Numbered from the stretch's first letter, positions 1-7,165 are shown. The stretch: 18,555 nt of DNA from an uncultured Synergistaceae bacterium (GCA_937870605.1 CALMZW010000189.1:1-18555), one strand, 5' to 3'. Notes: generated by a model from the sequence alone, not told the origin. Numbers and translations: made by a program.

Positions 1-3
1 ACG

Positions 4-40
4 GCTCCGCGGAATCGAACGCGCGGAGCGGTTTCTTCTT
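4..40 (+). terminator. possible rho-independent terminator of an upstream gene
   Basis: A perfect 8-bp GC-rich inverted repeat (arms 4-11 and 22-29, 10-nt loop) is followed by a pyrimidine-rich, partly T-rich run at 32-40. This could end transcription of a gene lying left of the window. The T tract is interrupted by C, so the call is tentative. Confidence 0.4.
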
Positions 41-61
41 CCATATAGAATCCAAAACTCC

Positions 62-90
62 TTGAATTTCTTTGATTCGTAAGCTAAAAT
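62..90 (+). promoter_or_regulatory. sigma70-type promoter for the Lrp-LysE operon
   Basis: TTGAAT (62-67) is separated by exactly 17 nt from TAAAAT (85-90), inside an AT-rich stretch that contrasts with the surrounding GC-rich DNA. The start codon of the regulator lies 33 nt after the -10 box. An Lrp-type regulator encoded first would commonly bind here for autoregulation; that part is inference. Confidence 0.6.
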
Positions 91-123
91 TCTTTATATC
101 TTTTGAATCGGAGGTAATTGACG

Positions 124-582
124 ATGGATGCAATCGACATCGCGATTCTGCGGCGTCTCATGGAACGCGCTCGGACGACCTGGGCGGAACTCGGCTCCCT
201 TCTGGGGCTGTCGGCCCCTGCGGCGGCCGACAGGGTCCGGAAGCTCGAAGACGCGGGGGTGATCCTCGGCTACGCGGCGCTCGTCGATCCCGAAGCGGCG
301 GGGTGCGGGCTCGGTGCGTTCGTCTCGGTCACGCTCGAACGCGCCGACGACAGGGGCGCATTTCTCGACCTGGTGCGCACGCAGCCGGAGGTTCTGGAGT
401 GCTGCCACATCGCCGGAGCGGAAGACTACGTGCTGAAAATCCGCTGCGCCGACACGCGCGCCCTCGAACGCCTGATCAGCGACCGGATCAAGTCCGTTCC
501 GGGCGTCCGGACCCGGACGGGCGTGATCCTCTCGACGGTCAAGGAGACGCAGGTTCTGCCCGTGCGCGTTCCCGAACGGTAG
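124..582 (+). CDS. Lrp/AsnC family transcriptional regulator
   Basis: A 152-residue protein of usual Lrp/AsnC length. Residues 3-51 form the N-terminal winged helix-turn-helix (start MDAIDIAILRRL, recognition-helix region GLSAPAAADRVRKLEDAGVI). Residues about 64-140 form the RAM effector-binding domain, with the conserved pattern around VLECCHIAGAEDYVLKI. Such proteins form dimers to octamers and sense amino acids in the cytoplasm. The ATG at 124 was chosen because GGAGG (110-114) sits 9 nt before it; the in-frame TTG at 118 is only 3 nt from that site. The gene ends 7 nt before a LysE-family exporter, an arrangement typical of amino-acid-responsive export circuits, so it probably controls that exporter and itself. 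The effector amino acid cannot be read from the sequence. Confidence 0.93.
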   Translation: MDAIDIAILRRLMERARTTWAELGSLLGLSAPAAADRVRKLEDAGVILGYAALVDPEAAGCGLGAFVSVTLERADDRGAFLDLVRTQPEVLECCHIAGAEDYVLKIRCADTRALERLISDRIKSVPGVRTRTGVILSTVKETQVLPVRVPER

Positions 583-589
583 GCCGGCG

Positions 590-1228
590 ATGGACCCGAC
601 GCTGCTTCTCAAGGGGCTCGTGATGGGATTTTCGATCGCCGCGCCGGTCGGGCCGATCGGCGTGCTGTGCATCCGCAGGACGCTCGGAGACGGCATCCTT
701 CACGGCGTCGTCTCGGGGCTCGGCACGGCCTCGGCCGACGCGATCTACGGCTGCGTCGCCGCGTTCGGCGTCACGGCCGTCTCGGATTTTCTGCTGGGAT
801 CGCAGTTCTGGCTGCGCCTTGTCGGCGGACTGTTCCTGCTGTACCTCGGGTGCGCGACCTTCCGCTCCGTCCCGGCGCACGAGGCCGCGAGGGCGGGGAA
901 GGTCCGCTCCGGCGGTCTCGCGGGCGCCTATGCGTCGGCGTTCTTTCTGACGCTGACGAACCCGATGACGATCGTCTCGTTCGCGGCTGTCTTCGCGGGG
1001 CTCGGCCTCGGATCGGCGCCGGGGAGCCGCGCGTCGGCCGCGCTGCTTGTCTTCGGGGTGTTCACGGGCTCGATGCTTTGGTGGCTTTTCCTGAGCGGCC
1101 TGGTCCATCTTCTGCGCTCGAAGGTCGACCATTCGCGGTTCGTCTGGGTCAACCGGTTTTCGGGGCTCGTCATCGCGGCCTTCGGCGTCGCGAGCATAGC
1201 GAGCGTAGCGGGGCTGCCGCCGCTCTGA
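590..1228 (+). CDS. LysE/RhtB family amino-acid exporter
   Basis: A 212-residue inner-membrane protein with about six hydrophobic segments. The N-terminus carries the LysE-family signature (residues 17-24, AAPVGPIG) followed by GLGTASAD (43-50), and TLTNPMTIVSF (121-131) matches the second conserved Asn-Pro segment. Members export basic amino acids, threonine, homoserine or other small metabolites using the proton gradient. The ATG follows the regulator stop by 7 nt, with no strong ribosome site of its own, so translational coupling is likely. Pairing with an Lrp-type regulator supports amino-acid efflux, but the substrate is unknown. Confidence 0.92.
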   Translation: MDPTLLLKGLVMGFSIAAPVGPIGVLCIRRTLGDGILHGVVSGLGTASADAIYGCVAAFGVTAVSDFLLGSQFWLRLVGGLFLLYLGCATFRSVPAHEAARAGKVRSGGLAGAYASAFFLTLTNPMTIVSFAAVFAGLGLGSAPGSRASAALLVFGVFTGSMLWWLFLSGLVHLLRSKVDHSRFVWVNRFSGLVIAAFGVASIASVAGLPPL

Positions 1229-1285
1229 GCCGCCCTCGGACGATCTTCGCCGGGCGACGTGACACCGTGCGGGCGGAGAAACGTC

Positions 1286-1291
1286 TATAAT
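1286..1291 (+). promoter_or_regulatory. -10 box upstream of the secreted double hydrolase
   Basis: A perfect TATAAT lies at 1286-1291 in the 125-nt gap after the exporter. No good -35 hexamer sits at 16-18 nt; a GTGACA at 1259-1264 is too far away (21 nt). The element would give a leader of about 55 nt before the start at 1354. Confidence 0.45.
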
Positions 1292-1353
1292 GGAGCGCAC
1301 GCACGCGCGGCTCCGCCGGGAGCGCGCGAATTCTTCACGTGGAGATGAGAGTC

Positions 1354-3294
1354 ATGAAGCGAACGCACCGGATCGGAATCGCCCTCTGCGCCTGCCTTCT
1401 CGCATGTCTTCCCCCTGCCGGGGCGGACGGCTGCTCCGAGGTTTTTCTCAAGCGCGACGCCGTGCTCGTATCCGCCCGGAACTTCGATTTTTCCCGCGGA
1501 AACGGAGCGGTGCAGTTCAACCCGGCCGGAATGCGGCGAAAAGCCCAGTATGCCCCCGAAGGCTGCCGTCCGCTCGAATGGACGAGCGCATACGCCTCCG
1601 TCGCGTTCGACACCATCCTGCAGCGGACGAACTCGCCCGAGGACGGAATCGTCTATGCGGGCGTCGACGGCATCAACCGGGCCGGACTCAAAATAGGCAC
1701 GTACTACCTCGAAACGTCCGGATTCCCGCAGACGGGGCCCGAAACGACGATCGACATCTGCTCGCTCCAGCAGTACCTCCTGGACACGTGCGGCGGCGTC
1801 GACGCCGCGCTGGCGGACCTCGGCTCCGGGCGGTACCGCGTGACGTCAACGTCGGTCGAGGGGCTTGAGATCAAACTCCACCTGTACCTTCACGACGCGA
1901 CGGGAGCGTCCGCGATCGTCGAATTCGTCGGAGGCGCGACGAAGGTGACCCGCGATCCGAAGATTCCAGTCCTGACCAACACGGAGTACGGAGAGTCCCT
2001 TGCGGCGCTTTCGCAGTATGCGGAGTTCGACGGGGAGAAGCCCATCCCGGGGGCGCACGAGTCGATCGACCGCTTCGTCCGCGGCGCGTACTACCGCAAG
2101 CATCTTTCGGTCCCGGACGACCCGGCGCGGGCCGTCGCCTTCGGCTTCGCCGCGGCGCAGGTTCTCTCCGTTCCGCCGGAGTTCCCGCACGGAAACACGC
2201 AGTGGACGATCGTCACGGACATCACGGGCAGGCGGATCTTCTTCCGCACGCTGGACAATCCGGCGATCGCCCGCATCTCGCTCGACGAACTCGCGGAGAC
2301 CGCGAAGGTTTCGAGCGAGATCGACCTGCTGCGAACGGACCTTTCCGGCGATATCGGCGCGCTGTTCGACCGCACGAATGCGTTCAACCCCGCCGCGGTT
2401 CCTCCCGCGCCGGACTACGCCCGCGCGTCCGACTGGGCGTCCCTTCCGCCCGAAGCGGAACGCACGAAATCCGCGGACGTGTTCTTCGTCCATCCGACGG
2501 CGTTCTTCTTCCCGAACGCGTGGAACGAATGCCTCGAATCGAACCGGCAGAACCCTTTGGTCGACGCGGACCTCGCAAAGACGGCCGGCGTCTTCGCGTT
2601 GACCTGCAATATCTTCGCTCCGAGATATCGCGAAGCGAACATCAAGGTGCTCTCCGCTTCTGAACAGGACAAATCCATGGCGCTCGGTATCGCCTATTCG
2701 GATGTCGAAAAGGCCTTCGATTACTACATGGAACATTTCAATGCGGGGCGCCCCTTCATTCTCGCGGGGCACAGCCAGGGATCGAACGTCCTGCTTTGGT
2801 TGCTCCAGCGCCGTTTCGGAGACCCGAAGCTCCGTGAACGGCTCGTGGCGAGCTACATCATCGGATGGTCCGTCACGCCGGACGACCTCGAAAAATATCC
2901 GCAGCTCGTCATGAGCGATTCGCCGACGCGGACCGGGTGCATCATCAGCTACAACACGCAGGCCGTCAGTCCGGACATTACCATCGCCATCCCCGGAGCG
3001 GTCGGGGTCAACCCGCTGACCATGGATACGACGGGCGAGGCCGTCCCGAAGGAACGCAACCTCGGCGCCGTGTTCTTCGCCGGCGGAAAACGGATCGAAG
3101 TTCCGCAGTTCACCGGGGCGCAGACAATCGACGGCGCGCTGATCGTCCCACGGCCGACCCGCACCGACCTGGTGCGCGGCGCGGCGAGCGGCTTCTACCA
3201 TCCCTACGACTACTCCTTCTTCTTCCGGAACCTCGAACGGAACGTCGCCGACCGCGTGGCCGCGTTTCTGAAGGAGCATCCGGAAACGAAATAG
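1354..3294 (+). CDS. secreted Ntn amidase (choloylglycine hydrolase-like) fused to DUF3089 alpha/beta hydrolase
   Basis: A 646-residue protein with two enzyme domains. An N-terminal signal peptide (KRTHR, then a hydrophobic run to about residue 24) is followed by Cys27, which begins CSEVFLKRDAVLVSARNFDF. This is the linear-amide C-N hydrolase pattern in which the exposed Cys is the nucleophile, with Arg42 and Asp45 nearby; DGINRAGLKIG (Asn108), LTNTEY (Asn209) and TQWTIVTD (282-289) match later conserved segments. From about residue 373 to the end it resembles DUF3089: VFFVHPTAFF, the nucleophile elbow GHSQG (Ser474) and YHPYDYSFFFRN near the C-terminus (His616, Asp619 candidates). The ATG at 1354 was chosen because GGAG lies 9 nt before it; GTG 1339 and ATG 1345 would put that site inside the gene. 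LLAC at residues 15-18 is a possible lipobox alternative. It probably acts in the periplasm or outside the cell; the substrates are unknown. It appears to be transcribed alone. Confidence 0.88.
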   Translation: MKRTHRIGIALCACLLACLPPAGADGCSEVFLKRDAVLVSARNFDFSRGNGAVQFNPAGMRRKAQYAPEGCRPLEWTSAYASVAFDTILQRTNSPEDGIVYAGVDGINRAGLKIGTYYLETSGFPQTGPETTIDICSLQQYLLDTCGGVDAALADLGSGRYRVTSTSVEGLEIKLHLYLHDATGASAIVEFVGGATKVTRDPKIPVLTNTEYGESLAALSQYAEFDGEKPIPGAHESIDRFVRGAYYRKHLSVPDDPARAVAFGFAAAQVLSVPPEFPHGNTQWTIVTDITGRRIFFRTLDNPAIARISLDELAETAKVSSEIDLLRTDLSGDIGALFDRTNAFNPAAVPPAPDYARASDWASLPPEAERTKSADVFFVHPTAFFFPNAWNECLESNRQNPLVDADLAKTAGVFALTCNIFAPRYREANIKVLSASEQDKSMALGIAYSDVEKAFDYYMEHFNAGRPFILAGHSQGSNVLLWLLQRRFGDPKLRERLVASYIIGWSVTPDDLEKYPQLVMSDSPTRTGCIISYNTQAVSPDITIAIPGAVGVNPLTMDTTGEAVPKERNLGAVFFAGGKRIEVPQFTGAQTIDGALIVPRPTRTDLVRGAASGFYHPYDYSFFFRNLERNVADRVAAFLKEHPETK

Positions 3295-3320
3295 CCCCCG
3301 CCCATTTCGGGACGCGATAA

Positions 3321-3355
3321 AAAGAGGCCGCTCCTCATGCGGGAGCGGCCTCTTT
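3321..3355. terminator. bidirectional rho-independent terminator
   Basis: A perfect 14-bp inverted repeat (3321-3334 and 3342-3355) with a 7-nt loop has A residues on its left edge and T residues on its right edge, so it can end transcription both ways. It lies 26 nt after the double hydrolase stop and 35 nt beyond the stop of the converging membrane-protein gene. Confidence 0.9.
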
Positions 3356-3390
3356 CGTGACCATACGAATTGCGCCGGGGGACGCGGTTC

Positions 3391-3975
3391 TTACGCTGCG
3401 GCGTCTCCTTCGGGCGGAAGCTGCGCGCTCTTGGGGTGCTTCGACATGTGGCACGTGAAGAGCATTGCGCCGATCATCGAGGCGTTGTCGAGGATCTCGA
3501 GAAGCACGTGGCTCACCTGCGGCTCGTAGACGCGGATCTCCGCCGACGCGAGCCCCAGAAGGAAGTACACTCCCCAGACGCCCGTGATGAGGTAGTTTTT
3601 CCGCAGGAACCTCGGGTTCGACCAGAATTCCTGCGGCACGCTCTGCTTCGCGTAGTCGATCGTGAAGGGCCGCCTGACGAGCATCGATCCCCACGCTATG
3701 ACGTTCATATTCAGCTGCGCCAGCAGCCCGAGATGGCCGACGACCCACATGTTGGACATCAGGACGACCGTGACGAGGCTGAACGAGAAGAAGAGGATCG
3801 TCCCCCAGAAGATGAAGCCCCGCACCTTGCTCCGGAGCGACTGGTAGAGGCTGATGGCGAACGCGATGACGAGCGCCGCCTTGAGCATCGTCAGCGGGTC
3901 CGCGAGCGGAAGGATGGAAACGATCTTGAGAACGAGCCAGGGCGCAAACGAAATCATCATCGAAAAGATACTCAC
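3391..3975 (-). CDS. polytopic inner-membrane protein of unknown function
   Basis: A 194-residue hydrophobic protein with about five or six membrane segments (roughly residues 7-24, 30-46, 52-74, 77-98, 128-144 and possibly 158-175). Between segments is a polar stretch, RRPFTIDYAKQSVPQEFW, followed by NPRFLRKN and ITGVWGVYF. I associate this layout (PFT..YA....P..FW..P.F...N...T.VWG..F) with uncharacterised roughly 200-residue bacterial membrane proteins, but I cannot name a family. The start is GTG 3975, because the GGAGG on the minus strand (3988-3984) lies 8 nt before it; GTG 3990 would overlap that site. The gene is monocistronic, between two strong terminators. The C-terminus is a short polar tail (HPKSAQLPPEGDAAA). 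Confidence 0.8.
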   Translation of the reverse strand: MSIFSMMISFAPWLVLKIVSILPLADPLTMLKAALVIAFAISLYQSLRSKVRGFIFWGTILFFSFSLVTVVLMSNMWVVGHLGLLAQLNMNVIAWGSMLVRRPFTIDYAKQSVPQEFWSNPRFLRKNYLITGVWGVYFLLGLASAEIRVYEPQVSHVLLEILDNASMIGAMLFTCHMSKHPKSAQLPPEGDAAA

Positions 3976-4094
3976 AGGGAACACCTCCACCGAATATCCC
4001 GCGACCCGGGCCGGGGCGCGACGCAGCGCTCTTCTTTCACCGACGCATGCAACGCGAACCGGTGTTCTTCGCAGAGCGTCGCTATGCTACCACG

Positions 4095-4123
4095 TTTTTA
4101 CTCCGTTTTCCGCTGTCGTGCAA
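4095..4123 (-). promoter_or_regulatory. weak candidate promoter for the membrane-protein gene
   Basis: On the minus strand TTGCAC (4123-4118) lies 17 nt from TAAAAA (4100-4095). Both hexamers are poor matches, but the ftsH terminator just upstream means the membrane-protein gene needs its own promoter within 3976-4125. Nothing else convincing is seen in that interval. Confidence 0.3.
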
Positions 4124-4125
4124 GA

Positions 4126-4168
4126 AAAAAACAAGAGCGCCGATACGATCCCGGCGCTCTTGTTTTTT
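4126..4168 (-). terminator. strong terminator downstream of ftsH
   Basis: A perfect 17-bp inverted repeat (4126-4142 and 4152-4168) with a 9-nt loop: the outer 6 bp are A/T tracts and the inner 11 bp are mixed or GC-rich. On the minus strand it is a classic hairpin plus U tract, 60 nt past the ftsH stop. Its symmetry means it would work on the plus strand too, although no plus-strand gene feeds it. Confidence 0.92.
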
Positions 4169-4227
4169 GTTCGATGATTATGCCTGGCGCGAAGCCGTCC
4201 CGCTTTTCGAGGAACAGTGACCTCCGG

Positions 4228-6240
4228 CTATTCGCCGCCCGGTGCGATCGCCCCGGGAACCGGCAGTTTTCCCGTCTCCAGCGGCGGCGCAGGAGGGAGT
4301 CCGGTGACGGCGAGGATCTCCTGTTCGTCGAGGGTCTCCCGCTCCATCAGGGCTTCGGCGAGCGCGTCGAGTTCCCGCCGGTGCGCGTTGAGGAGCCGCT
4401 TGCCTTCCTCGTGACATTCGCCGATGATTCGGAAAACCTCCGCGTCGACGGCCCTTGAGGTTTCCTCGCTGAACGATTTCGCGCAACCGTAGCCGCCGCC
4501 GCCGGAGCCGCTCAGGTAGGGGTTCTCCCGCGGCGCGAGCTGCACCAGGCCGAGCCGCTCGCTCATGCCCCAGCGCGTGACCATCTGGCGGGCCAGGCAG
4601 GTTGCCTGCTCGATATCGCTTTCGGCCCCGGTCGTCTTCGTGCCGTACACGACCTCTTCGGCCGCGCGGCCGCCGAGCATTCCGACGATCCGCGCGCGGA
4701 GGTAGGCCTCCGGATAGTTGTAGCGGTCGTTGTCCGGCCGCTGATACGTCACGCCGAGCGCCTGACCGCGCGGCACGATCGTCACCCGGTTCACCGGGTC
4801 GGCGCCCGGCTCCACGAGGCCCAGAATGGCGTGGCCCCCTTCGTGGTAGGCGATGCGTTCCTTGTCGGCGCGACTCAGAAGCAGCGGCCGCTCGGGGCCC
4901 AGAACCATCTTCTCGAGCGCGTCAAGAAAGTCCTTCTGCCGGACCTCGTTCTGCTCGCGCCGGGCCGCCAGCAACGCCGCCTCGTTGACCAGGTTCTTCA
5001 GGTCGGCTCCCGCGAACCCCGGCGTGGCCGCCGCAAGCTCCGCCAGACTCGCGTCGCCGGCGAGCGGCACGGTGCGCGTGTGAACCTTGAGGATCGCCTC
5101 GCGTCCCGTCTTGTCCGGAAGGTTGACGACCACGCGCCGGTCGAAGCGGCCCGCGCGCAGGAGCGCCTTGTCGAGAACGTCCGGCTGGTTGGTCGCGGCC
5201 AGAACGATGATGCCCTCGCGGCTTGAGAAGCCGTCCATTTCGGTCAGAATCTGGTTCAGGGTCTGTTCCTGCTCGCTCGAACCCCCTATCGACACCTGTC
5301 CGCGCGCGCGTCCGATGGCGTCCAGCTCGTCGATGAAGATGATCGACGGAGCGTTCTCTCGGGCCTGCTTGAAGAGGTCCCGCACCCGCGCCGCGCCAAC
5401 GCCGACGATCATCTCGACGAACTCCGCGGCGCTCATCGAGAAGAACGGAACTCCCGCCTCTCCGGCGACCGCCTTCGCGAGCAGCGTCTTTCCCGTACCG
5501 GGAGAGCCCACGAGCAGAACGCCCTTCGGCGCGGTCCCGCCCAGCCGGGTGTACTTTCCGGGATCCTTGAGGAAATCCACGACCTCGACCAGTTCGTTCT
5601 CCGCTTCGTCGATTCCGGCGACATCCTCGAACGTGACCTTCGCGTCCTTCTCCTGGTCGTACCGGCGCGCCTTGCTCTTGCCGATGCCCAGCATCCCGCC
5701 TCCGATGCCGCCGCCCTGCGACGAACGCCGGAAGAGCCAGAAGTAGAAGGCGATAAAGAGCAGGCCCGGGCCGAAGCTGAAGAGGAGCGTCTCAAGCGGG
5801 CCGCGTTCCTCGTTGATCGGCTTGGCGCTGATCTCGACGCCCCGTTCGATCAGGAACGTCTCCAGGCCGGGATCCACGAAAGACGGAAGCGTCGTCGTAA
5901 AGGTCTTGTTCTCCTTCGCCGCCGGCGTTCCGCCCGCAGCGCCCGCAGTCGCGGAGGACGGCCGGGCTTTGAAGATGCCCGTAATCGTGTCGCCCCGGCT
6001 GAAGATCGACTGCACGTTGTGCTTTCCGACTTCCTCCCGGAACAGGGTGTAGGGCACCATGAGCGGTTCTTCCGGCCCCGGGGCGAACAGTCTCGCCAGA
6101 AAGAAATTCGCGAGAAGAATAAGCGTGAACCACAGCATGGTCTTGGGCGGCGGCATCACCTTCCGCGCGGATCCCTTCTTCGCCGAACCCGGCGTCGGCC
6201 ATCCCTTTTCCGGCGGCGAATAGTCGCCGTTGCGTTGCAT
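4228..6240 (-). CDS. ftsH: ATP-dependent zinc metalloprotease FtsH
   Basis: A 670-residue membrane-anchored AAA+ protease that degrades misfolded membrane proteins and short-lived regulators as a hexamer. Transmembrane segment 1 is at about 35-53, a periplasmic domain at 55-148 contains a Gly/Ala/Pro-rich insert (93-109), and segment 2 is at about 150-170. The AAA domain has Walker A GSPGTGKT (245-252), Walker B IIFIDELDAIG (300-310) and an SRH with arginine fingers LLRAGRFDRR (360-369). The protease zinc site is HEGGH (466-470; HEAGH is commoner) with the third ligand Asp542 in GAESDIEQAT. The pore loop reads FVEMIVGVG (274-282), with Ile278 where an aromatic Phe is usual. The start is uncertain: ATG 6240 is used here, GTG 6255 lies behind AAAGGGG, and TTG 6289-6291 has no ribosome site. 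The tail after 650 is Pro/Gly-rich. Confidence 0.97.
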   Translation of the reverse strand: MQRNGDYSPPEKGWPTPGSAKKGSARKVMPPPKTMLWFTLILLANFFLARLFAPGPEEPLMVPYTLFREEVGKHNVQSIFSRGDTITGIFKARPSSATAGAAGGTPAAKENKTFTTTLPSFVDPGLETFLIERGVEISAKPINEERGPLETLLFSFGPGLLFIAFYFWLFRRSSQGGGIGGGMLGIGKSKARRYDQEKDAKVTFEDVAGIDEAENELVEVVDFLKDPGKYTRLGGTAPKGVLLVGSPGTGKTLLAKAVAGEAGVPFFSMSAAEFVEMIVGVGAARVRDLFKQARENAPSIIFIDELDAIGRARGQVSIGGSSEQEQTLNQILTEMDGFSSREGIIVLAATNQPDVLDKALLRAGRFDRRVVVNLPDKTGREAILKVHTRTVPLAGDASLAELAAATPGFAGADLKNLVNEAALLAARREQNEVRQKDFLDALEKMVLGPERPLLLSRADKERIAYHEGGHAILGLVEPGADPVNRVTIVPRGQALGVTYQRPDNDRYNYPEAYLRARIVGMLGGRAAEEVVYGTKTTGAESDIEQATCLARQMVTRWGMSERLGLVQLAPRENPYLSGSGGGGYGCAKSFSEETSRAVDAEVFRIIGECHEEGKRLLNAHRRELDALAEALMERETLDEQEILAVTGLPPAPPLETGKLPVPGAIAPGGE

Positions 6241-6320
6241 CTTCTGCTCTGTCACTCTCCCGAACGCCCCTTTCTGTAAAAAGCGGTGCAAGAGTAATCT
6301 TTATGTATACTTTGCTGTTT

Positions 6321-6349
6321 AATGTATCACAGGCATTGCGCGATCACAA
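6321..6349 (-). promoter_or_regulatory. promoter for ftsH
   Basis: On the minus strand TTGTGA (6349-6344) lies 17 nt from TACATT (6326-6321), with a TG one base before the -10 box (extended -10). It sits in the AT-richest part of the gap between the small upstream gene and ftsH, giving a leader of about 60-75 nt. Confidence 0.5.
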
Positions 6350-6426
6350 GCGAAGATATGCCGGGATGAGCGCCATCCGTCGGAACGCCGGCCCATACCG
6401 CCAATCGCACGGCGGAGCGCTTCGCC

Positions 6427-6900
6427 TCACGCCTTCAGCATGTTCAGAACTTCCGCGAGTTTCGCGACGCCCTTTTCGGCGGCGTGCTGGCTGATCAGGC
6501 CTTCCTTGGCGAAGCCCGCGATGCGGACCGTGCAGCGTCCCGCGTCCGCGTCGTCCGAGCCGATCTCGACGCAGAGCACCACGGGGCTCATGTTCATGAT
6601 TCCGGCGTTGATCACGCCCGTCACGCGCATGCAGCCCTCCTCGGCCTCTTCGGCGAGGCGGCCGTTCTTCGCGAACCAGGCGTAGAGTTTGAGCAGCAGG
6701 TCCTTCGGGTCGGTCTTCAGACGCATCTCCCGCTCTGCGGAGTCGGTTTTCGAGAGCTTCGCCCCGAGCTTGCCGCCGAAAGAGGACGCGAGTCCCGCGA
6801 AGGGAACCTTCGTGCCGGAGAGCCTCATTCCGGTCTTCATCACTTCTCCGATGCCCTCGATCAGAAGCCGTTCCACGAGTTTGTCCCTGTCTTCCGCCAT
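6427..6900 (-). CDS. uncharacterised small protein upstream of ftsH
   Basis: A 157-residue protein that I do not recognise. It has no signal peptide or clear membrane segment, so it is probably cytoplasmic. The N-terminus is amphipathic (MAEDRDKLVERLLIEGIGEV), a Gly/Ser/Lys-rich stretch follows (about 36-52), then a mixed alpha/beta region including an acidic run (RLAEEAEEGCMRVTG) and hydrophobic strands MSPVVLCVEIG and GRCTVRIAGF. The C-terminus is helical. ATG 6900 is well supported by AAGGAGAGG 7-10 nt before it; the open frame continues upstream to 7122 but without a ribosome site. It is encoded upstream of ftsH on the same strand with a 186-nt gap that appears to hold a separate ftsH promoter, so joint function is only a possibility. 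Confidence 0.75.
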   Translation of the reverse strand: MAEDRDKLVERLLIEGIGEVMKTGMRLSGTKVPFAGLASSFGGKLGAKLSKTDSAEREMRLKTDPKDLLLKLYAWFAKNGRLAEEAEEGCMRVTGVINAGIMNMSPVVLCVEIGSDDADAGRCTVRIAGFAKEGLISQHAAEKGVAKLAEVLNMLKA

Positions 6901-6954
6901 GTCGGATCCTCTCCTTCGGCTGCACCTCGTCGCGCGTGCGTTCCACGCGGATCC

Positions 6955-6960
6955 AGTATA
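6955..6960 (-). promoter_or_regulatory. candidate -10 box for the unknown small gene
   Basis: The minus strand reads TATACT (6960-6955), a five-of-six match, which would give a leader of about 48 nt before ATG 6900. No good -35 hexamer is seen at 16-18 nt. A 6-bp hairpin at 6982-6997 lies where a -35 region would be, so an activator or operator is possible. Confidence 0.35.
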
Positions 6961-6981
6961 TTCCCTGCGGAAGGATGCGAA

Positions 6982-6997
6982 AAGAGCGGGGGCTCTT
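6982..6997. repeat. short inverted repeat in the divergent region
   Basis: AAGAGC and GCTCTT are separated by four G residues. On the minus strand the hairpin is followed by TTTTC, but it lies upstream of the leftward gene and no transcript is obvious there. It may be an operator or chance. Confidence 0.3.
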
Positions 6998-7136
6998 ACG
7001 TCCGTCCGGCCGCTGTTCTCTTCGCCCCGTCCGGACGCGGATAGCAACGGCTGCGGGCCCGGCCAGGCGTACGAATCCGGTTTGTAAAGGATTCTTTGCA
7101 CTCTCTTATCGAAACGGAACATTCCCGAAGAGCGGC

Positions 7137-7165
7137 TTAAGACGTGAAGGATAGAATGCTATAGT
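7137..7165 (+). promoter_or_regulatory. promoter for the TolC-MacAB-like efflux operon
   Basis: TTAAGA (7137-7142) is 17 nt from TATAGT (7160-7165), with TG one base before the -10 box (extended -10). The leader is about 36 nt, and GAGG at 7196-7199 lies 8 nt before the ATG at 7208. Confidence 0.6.

Noticed and set aside
1354..1407. Lipoprotein signal (LLAC, Cys18) in the double hydrolase
   Set aside because: The better-supported reading is a cleavable signal followed by the Ntn nucleophile Cys27. A lipid anchor at Cys18 is possible but would leave the nucleophile internal unless further processed.
1846..3279. Minus-strand open frame of about 477 codons opposite the double hydrolase
   Set aside because: Composition typical of a complement shadow, no ribosome site, and the plus strand has recognisable catalytic motifs.
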